31,449 bases of DNA from CAZUQP01 sp964484285 (GTDB lineage: Bacteria > Pseudomonadota > Gammaproteobacteria > DSM-16500). This document shows, in pieces, positions 25,538 to 31,449 of this stretch. Each line of letters begins with the position of its first letter. Positions within the stretch are counted from its first letter, which is position 1. The DNA lies in contig CAZAEO010000010.1 in the NCBI GenBank assembly GCA_964484285.1, forward strand, positions 1-31,449, in the 5' to 3' direction. The notes under the pieces are model-generated. The model saw nothing but the letters and a program-made list of their open reading frames with translations, was not told the DNA's origin and made no database searches. The position numbers and the translations under genes were made by a program.

Positions 25538-25663
25538 GATATATGTCCATACACTTCAATATCTTATCTTACTCTGGTTAAGCACATGGCCGCAATCCTT
25601 TCATTGGCAGAGGGACATTGAAAATAAAGGCCGCGCGCTCACCAGTAGCCTTTTTTCATACGG

Positions 25664-25698
25664 TAAAATCGAGTATTCTATTGTTTTTTAAAATCGAG
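25664..25698 (+). repeat. Two direct repeats upstream of pgi
   Basis: TAAAATCGAG occurs at 25664-25673 and again at 25689-25698, 25 bp apart, just before the pgi ATG at 25706. The first copy contains TAAAAT, which could be a -10 hexamer. The second would lie in the leader next to the start codon, where no strong ribosome-binding site is visible. It may be a regulator site pair or a chance repeat. Confidence 0.4.
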
Positions 25699-25705
25699 CA
25701 CCTTA

Positions 25706-27349
25706 ATGGGCAAATTAACACACCTTCCTACCTGGCAGGCGTTACAAACACATTATCAAGCCATTGCGGACTGTTCCATGCAGGAATGGTTTGCCAGTGA
25801 CCCATTGCGCTTTTCCCGCTTTTCGCTGAAGTGCTCAGACATTCTAGTGGATTTTTCTAAAAATCGCATTACCGATGAAACCATCCGGCTGCTATGTGGG
25901 TTAGCAAAAGAAGCAAAGTTAGCAGAAAAAATAACGGCTCTTTTTACAGGTAAACCCATCAATTTAACTGAAAAACGAGCTGCATTACACACCGCATTAC
26001 GCGATCGGACATCTATTGAATTATATGTAAATAACAACAATATCATGCCTGATATTCAGGCAACCCTAGCGAAAATGCATCAATTCACCGATAAGGTACG
26101 TCATGGAAATTGGCTGGGCGCAACAGGCAAACCTATTCGAGATATTGTCAATATCGGAATTGGCGGTTCTCACTTAGGACCCTACATGGCTACCCATGCA
26201 TTACAAGAATATGCCTTGCAAACATTACGCTGCTATTTCATTTCAAATATAGATGGAATGCAAATCAACCAAGTATTACAACAGATCGATCCAGAAAGAA
26301 CGTTATTTATTATTTCTTCTAAATCATTTTCTACGATCGAAACTATCGCAAATACAAAAATCACACAAACATGGTTACGCGATTCACTTGGTTCGAACGA
26401 TCTATCACCTCACTTTATCGCCATTACCGCAGCACCTCTACAGGCAAAACAATTTGGCATTCCTGATTCACATATTTTTCCCATCTGGGAGTGGGTCGGA
26501 GGCCGTTATTCCGTTTGGTCAGCCATCGGTTTGCCTCTTGCGCTTATGATAGGCATGGATAATTTTTATGAATTTCTTGATGGCGCACATGCAATGGATA
26601 TGCATTTTCGCCACACCGATTTTTCTAAAAACATCCCAGTCATATTAGGATTACTTGGCATATGGTATATCAATTTTTTTGGCTGCTCTAATCATGTTAT
26701 TGCTCCCTATAGCTACGAATTAAATTATTTTTGTGACTATATCCAACAAGCGGATATGGAAAGTAATGGCAAAATGGCGACATTCAATAATTCATTAGCA
26801 GAATATGCAACCGGGCCTATCATCTTAGGTAAACAAGGCTGTGAGAGTCAGCATTCTTATTTTCAACTTTTACATCAAGGTCCACGATTAACGCCGGTAG
26901 ATTTTATTCTGGTTGCTGAAAGCGCTTACTTCCAACAAAACCAACCTGTATTAATCGCAAGTGCCTTAAGCCAAGCACAAGCATTGCTGTACGGAAAATC
27001 CTATCAAGATGCATTGACTGAATTACAGAAAGAAAAGTATTCTGCTGCAGAAGCAACCCATTTAGCACTGCATCAAACCATTCCGGGAAATCGCCCAAGC
27101 AACGCTTTGTTTATCAAAAAACTGACCCCACATAATCTAGGCGCGCTCATTGCGCTATATGAACATAAGATTTTTGTGCAAGGTGCTCTCTGGAATATTA
27201 ATTCATTTGATCAATGGGGAGTGATGTTAGGCAAACAATTATTAACGAACATCCTCACAGATCTGCAACATGATACAATACTCTCGCAACATGATTCTTC
27301 AACAGAGGGACTTATTCAATATTATAAAAATTCAAGGAATGGCTCATGA
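25706..27349 (+). CDS. pgi: Glucose-6-phosphate isomerase
   Basis: Interconverts glucose-6-phosphate and fructose-6-phosphate; it also supplies the fructose-6-phosphate used by GlmS. The protein is 547 aa (E. coli 549). Motifs: DFSKNRITDET near the N-terminus, NIGIGGSHLGPYMA, SSKSFSTIETIAN, the PGI signature GGRYSVWSAIGLPLAL, NGKMATFNNS, LLHQGPRLTPVDFI and KIFVQGALWNINSFDQWGVMLGK. The start is supported by alignment of LPTWQALQTHY with the E. coli N-terminus. The stop codon overlaps the lptM start as ATGA, which links it to lptM-dapF. Confidence 0.97.
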   Translation: MGKLTHLPTWQALQTHYQAIADCSMQEWFASDPLRFSRFSLKCSDILVDFSKNRITDETIRLLCGLAKEAKLAEKITALFTGKPINLTEKRAALHTALRDRTSIELYVNNNNIMPDIQATLAKMHQFTDKVRHGNWLGATGKPIRDIVNIGIGGSHLGPYMATHALQEYALQTLRCYFISNIDGMQINQVLQQIDPERTLFIISSKSFSTIETIANTKITQTWLRDSLGSNDLSPHFIAITAAPLQAKQFGIPDSHIFPIWEWVGGRYSVWSAIGLPLALMIGMDNFYEFLDGAHAMDMHFRHTDFSKNIPVILGLLGIWYINFFGCSNHVIAPYSYELNYFCDYIQQADMESNGKMATFNNSLAEYATGPIILGKQGCESQHSYFQLLHQGPRLTPVDFILVAESAYFQQNQPVLIASALSQAQALLYGKSYQDALTELQKEKYSAAEATHLALHQTIPGNRPSNALFIKKLTPHNLGALIALYEHKIFVQGALWNINSFDQWGVMLGKQLLTNILTDLQHDTILSQHDSSTEGLIQYYKNSRNGS

Positions 27350-27456
27350 AAAAAATTTTCCTTCTCTGGATTATATTGAGTTGTCTTATCAGTTGCGGAC
27401 AATCAGGCAGACTGTACTTGCCAGATGAACCTGCACAACACGCATCTTCGGAGTAA
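27346..27456 (+). CDS. lptM: LptM (YifL) small outer-membrane lipoprotein
   Basis: A 36-codon gene: MKKIFLLWIILSCLISCGQS, then GRLYLPDEPAQHASSE. It has a short signal peptide and a lipobox LISC with Cys17 as the lipidated residue. The mature N-terminus CGQSGRLYLPD matches the conserved CGxxGpLYxP pattern of YifL. E. coli YifL, renamed LptM, binds the LptD-LptE LPS translocon and helps its disulphide maturation. Position agrees: it lies directly upstream of dapF, as in E. coli, with its start overlapping the pgi stop (ATGA) and 5 bp before dapF. The C-terminal tail is shorter than in E. coli (67 aa in total there). Confidence 0.9.
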   Translation: MKKIFLLWIILSCLISCGQSGRLYLPDEPAQHASSE

Positions 27457-27461
27457 AACAT

Positions 27462-28295
27462 ATGGCATCATTCAACTTTTGTAAAATGCACGGACTTGGT
27501 AATGATTTTGTCATTATAGATGGAATTTCTCAACCCATTGATATTCAATCGCTTTCCATTCCAAACCTGGCTGATCGTCATTTAGGAATTGGATTTAATC
27601 AACTTTTATTCATTTATCCTACAAAAAAAGCCGACGTTGCCTGTCAGATTTTTAACGCTGATGGAAGTGAAGCAGAGCAGTGCGGCAATGGAATGCGATG
27701 TGTAGCTCGTTTTTTACATGAAGAAAAATTAACCGACAAAAAATCTCTCCGCATAGAAACGAAAGCAGGGATAATGCAGGTGTTAATTACAAATTACGAT
27801 GACATCCAGGTTAATATGGGTAATCCTTGTTTTGAACCCGATGCTATTCCTTGCAAAGCAAATCAGATTAAAAAACGTTACGAACTTCCGCTCGATGAGA
27901 ACCAAGCTCATTTAACCATGGCGGTTTTATCTATGGGAAATCCCCATGCCATCCTGCAAGTCGATTCTATCTTAGATTTTCCAGTGGAAAAAATTGCACC
28001 CCAAATTGCCCGCCATGCATTTTTTCCACGCGGCACAAATGTGGGATTTATGGAAATAGTAGACCCCAAACATATTCGTTTACGGACCTATGAGCGTGGT
28101 GTCGGCGAAACAGTTGCATGCGGCAGCAATGCGTGTGCTGCTGTAGTAAGCGGCATTCAAAATCACTCTTTAGATCATAAAGTAAAAGTCGAATTACGTT
28201 ACGGCACTTTGTGGATTGAATGGGATGGCGCAAAAGGACCTGTTCTGATGAGTGGTCCAGCGGCACGCGTGTTTTCAGGTTCGGCATCCTACTGA
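27462..28295 (+). CDS. dapF: Diaminopimelate epimerase
   Basis: Interconverts LL- and meso-diaminopimelate for lysine and peptidoglycan. It is 277 aa (E. coli 274). The two catalytic Cys are C74 in the motif AEQCGNGMRC and C220 in ETVACGSNACAA. Other conserved blocks: KMHGLGNDFVIID at the start, GFNQLLFI (usually G-D-Q), MGNPHAI, and RTYERGVGET. The GFNQ in place of GFDQ is a minor variation. It is the last gene of pgi-lptM-dapF and converges on pilP across 43 bp, without a visible terminator hairpin. Confidence 0.97.
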   Translation: MASFNFCKMHGLGNDFVIIDGISQPIDIQSLSIPNLADRHLGIGFNQLLFIYPTKKADVACQIFNADGSEAEQCGNGMRCVARFLHEEKLTDKKSLRIETKAGIMQVLITNYDDIQVNMGNPCFEPDAIPCKANQIKKRYELPLDENQAHLTMAVLSMGNPHAILQVDSILDFPVEKIAPQIARHAFFPRGTNVGFMEIVDPKHIRLRTYERGVGETVACGSNACAAVVSGIQNHSLDHKVKVELRYGTLWIEWDGAKGPVLMSGPAARVFSGSASY

Positions 28296-28338
28296 CGCGA
28301 GTTCCAGATAAGTAACCCGAACCAGATGCTATTTATTT

Positions 28339-29157
28339 TTATATCGAAGGAATGAGGCTAATTCTTTTCGTCTCTCCTTCTTTTTCCAAGGTAACCCCAT
28401 TTCGATTAATAGACCTCACAACTGAACCATCTGCTAAATGGTCTCCTGTACTCACATTATATAATTTTCCTTGTGAACCAAGCACCGCGCTCCATCGATT
28501 GAATTGCATTGAAACTGAAACAACAACATACGATGGCTCGGGAGGAGGTGCCGGTTTAGCAGGAAGTTGAGACATCGCGCCTTCAGGCAATGTGCCTGGA
28601 ATTTGGCCTATAGCAGTACCCGCTAATCTTGCAGCATAAGCCCCTGTTGGGACTTGGGGTGCTGTCGGTTGAGTTAAAAGATCACTCATACTTTTATCTG
28701 CTGTTGCAGTAGCCAATCTTGCTGCAGCAATAGCTTGGTTTGTTTCAGCAATATCACGCTTAATTTTTAAGAGTTGTAATTGATTAAGAGAATCCAGATA
28801 ATTTTTTTGCTGCTCTTGCTGTCCCTTCAATATTTCAGCATCACTTCGCGCAAGCGGACTGATTTGAACCAACTGTCCTGGCGGAACTGCGGCTGCGGGA
28901 GATACAACTGGAGCTGGACCAGCACCGCCTGGAACCGCCGTACCACCAGCGGTGGGACCCGCGGCTGACATTTGCCCAGGTTGTGCAGCGGGTGCAGGCG
29001 CACTTGACGACACTGTCCCTCCGCCATCCCCTCTAAACATTCCTATTATTTGCCAAATAAGTACTATAAAAATAATAATAGTAGCAGCGGCAATTATTTT
29101 TTGCCTGGTTGAACTCCCAGCAAGCATTGCTTTTCCAAATTTGTTGTCCATCGCCAT
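28339..29157 (-). CDS. pilP: Type IVb pilus (R64-type) biogenesis protein PilP
   Basis: A 272-aa bitopic inner-membrane protein: short cytoplasmic N-terminus, transmembrane helix 21-41, a Pro/Ala/Gly-rich periplasmic linker (about 48-95), a coiled coil (about 106-148), a second flexible linker, and a C-terminal beta domain (about 209-268). The C-domain has a GSQGKLYNVSTGDHLADGSVVRSI block resembling the PilP/GspC-type domain that docks to the secretin. Known R64 PilP proteins are shorter (about 150 aa); the extra length is linker and coiled coil. It follows pilO with a 3-bp gap. It is the last gene of the cluster before the convergent dapF, so a pilQ-type ATPase does not follow as in R64. Confidence 0.75.
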   Translation of the reverse strand: MAMDNKFGKAMLAGSSTRQKIIAAATIIIFIVLIWQIIGMFRGDGGGTVSSSAPAPAAQPGQMSAAGPTAGGTAVPGGAGPAPVVSPAAAVPPGQLVQISPLARSDAEILKGQQEQQKNYLDSLNQLQLLKIKRDIAETNQAIAAARLATATADKSMSDLLTQPTAPQVPTGAYAARLAGTAIGQIPGTLPEGAMSQLPAKPAPPPEPSYVVVSVSMQFNRWSAVLGSQGKLYNVSTGDHLADGSVVRSINRNGVTLEKEGETKRISLIPSI

Positions 29158-29160
29158 AGC

Positions 29161-30402
29161 TTAATTTCCTAATGCCATAAGAATAATCGTACCCGACAAG
29201 CTTCCGTCATTACCATCTACCACAATATTTACCTTAGATAACACCAAAGGTAAACCCCGCAGTTGTTCTGCCAGCAAATTCATTGTTTCTAATGTTAGCT
29301 GCATAAATGAAATGGTTAATTGTGCTTCAGCAAACCGCCCCTTAGCAAGCGTCGGCCCTAATATTAAATTGTTTCCTGGCATCACTGTAGATACACGATC
29401 AATCACTTCTGCAACAACTTGTTGTAAAGGACTAATAGTGACAGGCATTGCCCTATTCATGACTGCCAAAGGAAAATTTAAATAAATACCATCCGATAAA
29501 ATTTGCACCCCTGCATTATTCCGTGATGCCCATTCAAATAATACGTTCGTTTTTATCCCCAGTGATTGCATATTTGCAATAACCATTCCCCCACTATAAA
29601 CAATAGATTTCGGCGCCCAACCCGGAATAGTATAAATTTTTGCAATTTGCGCCGTAAGTGCTTGTATTTCTTTATTCGGTGCAGGAGAAGAAAGTGTATT
29701 GATATAAAATTGATACGGGTTCACTAGACCCGAGATGACAGTAGGTAATGCTTTTCTATAAGTAGACAGGTAACTAAAACTCACCCAAATCAATCCGATT
29801 ATCACCACTGTGGCGATAATTTTTTTGACAGGCAATACGCCAATACCTTGCGCCTTTAATACCGTATCAACTAACCGTAATTGAAATGTTTTTAAGGTAG
29901 GTAAGGTCTGGAAAACGGGATCAGGCAAAACAGTAAACGATTTAACCGAAGACTCATCGAGAGCAAATTTGCCCTCCTCCGGATATTGGCTAATAGGGAC
30001 ATCGCCATGAACATAAATATCAAAATTATTTTGTTGTGTTCTAAAAACCACAAGCTCATCAGGAATGCTATCCGTCGGAAAAGATCCATCCAGATAGACA
30101 CTGCCTGATTTCACTATAACAAGTATAGCTTCTGTGGTATTGGGAATGGCTTCACAATAAATTAAATCGGCCGGCCGCTTGAAATAATGCCACACGGATT
30201 CGCCAAGAAGATAGCCGGCATCAGGTGAGAATGCTGCTTCATATTGAGTGATATTTTTTTTCTGTAAGGTAATATATTCGCCATAATTAGCGCTCAACAG
30301 CAATACTTCTTTTTTCAGAAGCGCTGGTTTTTTTGCGCTTAGCACGTCACGGTAAGATGGAATGACAAAACGCTCGCCATCTTCACGGGTTATATATGGC
30401 AT
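29161..30402 (-). CDS. pilO: Type IVb pilus accessory protein PilO (PilO2 family)
   Basis: A 413-aa bitopic protein with a cytoplasmic actin-like or PilM-like N-terminal half (about 1-190), one transmembrane helix (194-212, IIATVVIIGLIWVSFSY) and a periplasmic C-terminal half. Length, central membrane helix and position between secretin and PilP fit the PilO of R64-type thin pili, which differs from the short PilO of type IVa pili. It probably joins the inner-membrane platform that connects to the PilN secretin. It starts just 2 bp after the pilN stop codon and ends 3 bp before pilP, so the three genes are co-transcribed. Confidence 0.75.
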   Translation of the reverse strand: MPYITREDGERFVIPSYRDVLSAKKPALLKKEVLLLSANYGEYITLQKKNITQYEAAFSPDAGYLLGESVWHYFKRPADLIYCEAIPNTTEAILVIVKSGSVYLDGSFPTDSIPDELVVFRTQQNNFDIYVHGDVPISQYPEEGKFALDESSVKSFTVLPDPVFQTLPTLKTFQLRLVDTVLKAQGIGVLPVKKIIATVVIIGLIWVSFSYLSTYRKALPTVISGLVNPYQFYINTLSSPAPNKEIQALTAQIAKIYTIPGWAPKSIVYSGGMVIANMQSLGIKTNVLFEWASRNNAGVQILSDGIYLNFPLAVMNRAMPVTISPLQQVVAEVIDRVSTVMPGNNLILGPTLAKGRFAEAQLTISFMQLTLETMNLLAEQLRGLPLVLSKVNIVVDGNDGSLSGTIILMALGN

Positions 30403-30404
30403 AT

Positions 30405-31449
30405 TTAAGCAAGTCCATGCAATATGATAGGTGTAATCAGTACCACAGTCTCCGTATTCACTTCTTGTGCCGTTTTTCCTCCCAGCGATTGTGATTGAAA
30501 CATCTGCGCCGCGCCCGCTCTGTTATCAACCTGTCTAAATCCTGCCAATATGAGTGTATCGCCTGATGCAATTACACCGCGTTGATTGAATTGTTTTTGT
30601 GTTACATGGGGAACTTGAATAGCAGAAGCTGCCGTATTACTTGAGCCGGCCTCTACACCATTTGAAGTCACGGTAGTAAGTCCCAAAAATGTCGATAAAT
30701 CTGCATTGACCTGTAAGAAAACCTTGTTCCCTAAAATCTTGGGCAATACATATAAAGTCAATCCTGTTACGACAGCCCCTGGTGTAATTTGCGATGTCAC
30801 GCCAGGAGCGGTGGTACCTGTGCCGCCCGAAAAGGCGGTTGTTTGAATACTCGCCAAATAGCCTAGTTGATCCACCAAACGAATTTGTGATACTTGATTA
30901 TTTTGGCAAAGCACTTGCGGCTGAGTGACAATCGACACTTTTCCTTGCATCTGCAATGCATTGATTAAAGCAGTCACACCCGTAGCGCCAGCAGCGCTAG
31001 TGGCATCCACCAAAGGATTACTAAGACCAGCCCGTGTTGTATTTAATGTAAGCTGGGAAGCGCTCGTCAAACTAAGTGGTGCGCCATTATTGGAAACCAG
31101 CTGAATATTGCCATTACCAAATGCTCTTTGCACTGCATTCCAATTGATACCAAAGTTAAAATCATTTTCGAGCGTAATTTGTAATATTTCTACTTTTACC
31201 AAGACTTGTTTGGACAAATTATTATTCAAATTGCTAATGAATTGCGAAATTAACGATACATTGGTAGGACGATCTCGCACAGTGACTGAAGTGGTTGCCT
31301 CAGACACCATCACTTTACCATCAGCGGATAACAGTTCTTTAATCGATGTTTCCAAATCTTTCCAAACAGACAAGGTACCTTTTAAGTTACTGTATTGTGA
31401 TGCAGCGCTATCATCAATAATACCTGTCACTGTGGTTCCAGTACCTCCA
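30405..31449 (-). CDS. pilN: Type IVb pilus secretin PilN, C-terminal part (5' end beyond window)
   Basis: The reading frame stays open to the right edge of the window, so this is the last 348 or so residues of a larger protein. The GTG at 31430 is most likely just an internal Val, because the codons before it continue in frame (GGTGTT). It contains an N1-like secretin domain (TTVTVRDRPTNVSLISQFI), the secretin start VLVKVEILQITLENDFNFGINW, a SIVTQPQVLCQNNQ strand, and the end block GVIASGDTLILAGFRQVDN. These identify an outer-membrane secretin; the neighbours pilO and pilP make it the PilN lipoprotein secretin of R64-type systems. The lipobox should lie beyond the window. Confidence 0.85.
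   Translation of the reverse strand, partial: GGTGTTVTGIIDDSAASQYSNLKGTLSVWKDLETSIKELLSADGKVMVSEATTSVTVRDRPTNVSLISQFISNLNNNLSKQVLVKVEILQITLENDFNFGINWNAVQRAFGNGNIQLVSNNGAPLSLTSASQLTLNTTRAGLSNPLVDATSAAGATGVTALINALQMQGKVSIVTQPQVLCQNNQVSQIRLVDQLGYLASIQTTAFSGGTGTTAPGVTSQITPGAVVTGLTLYVLPKILGNKVFLQVNADLSTFLGLTTVTSNGVEAGSSNTAASAIQVPHVTQKQFNQRGVIASGDTLILAGFRQVDNRAGAAQMFQSQSLGGKTAQEVNTETVVLITPIILHGLA

Noticed and set aside
31428..31430. GTG at 31430 as the true start of the secretin
   Set aside because: The frame continues to the window edge, and a secretin needs an N-terminal signal or lipobox and further N-domains, so this is an internal Val codon.

Overview
The window looks like chromosomal DNA of a moderately AT-rich gammaproteobacterium. 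The housekeeping genes are gammaproteobacterial: EF-P with its lysyl-modifying ligase EpmA, ZapA beside a ZapB-like TIGR02449 protein, LptM-DapF, and a large NAD-glutamate dehydrogenase. A eukaryotic-like protein kinase and a possible PmrA-type box upstream of it point to a host-associated member of Legionellales (Coxiella/Aquicella/Legionella relatives). That placement is inference; no rRNA or other marker is present. No tRNA, rRNA, insertion sequence, prophage or CRISPR array was seen.

Layout. 92-5256 (+): macro-domain protein, HD phosphohydrolase, glmU and glmS, tightly packed and probably co-transcribed; the last two make UDP-GlcNAc for the envelope. 5272-10228 (-): uvrD, pyrD, then a eukaryotic-like Ser/Thr kinase downstream with its own possible regulatory site. 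10265-13026 (+): engB and an OPT-family oligopeptide transporter. 13068-16087 (-): a small secreted protein, efp, epmA (overlapping efp) and an isopenicillin-N-synthase-like oxygenase. 16088-16708 is the only long gene-free stretch. It has an AT-rich part, then a cluster of DnaA-box-like sites that includes two perfect boxes as a tight inverted pair. 16709-17485 (-): an orphan possible GNAT-fold protein. 17621-24389 (+): pilT, the copper ATPase copA and an N-terminally short NAD-glutamate dehydrogenase. 24395-25537 (-): ZapB-like gene, zapA and 5-formyl-THF cyclo-ligase, packed with almost no gaps. 25706-28295 (+): pgi, the tiny lipoprotein gene lptM and dapF. 28339-31449 (-): pilP, pilO and the 3' part of the secretin gene pilN, from an R64-type (type IVb) pilus or related secretion machine that continues beyond the window.

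Most of the window is core metabolism: amino sugars, pyrimidines, lysine/peptidoglycan, glycolysis, glutamate, DNA repair, ribosome assembly and translation-factor modification. Accessory islands sit between the core genes: the kinase, the oxygenase, the secreted protein, the GNAT-like protein and the type IVb pil genes. The points most worth a second look are the kinase with its possible PmrA box, the DnaA-box cluster, the pil cluster that stops at pilP, the oxygenase attached to efp-epmA, and the short glutamate dehydrogenase.
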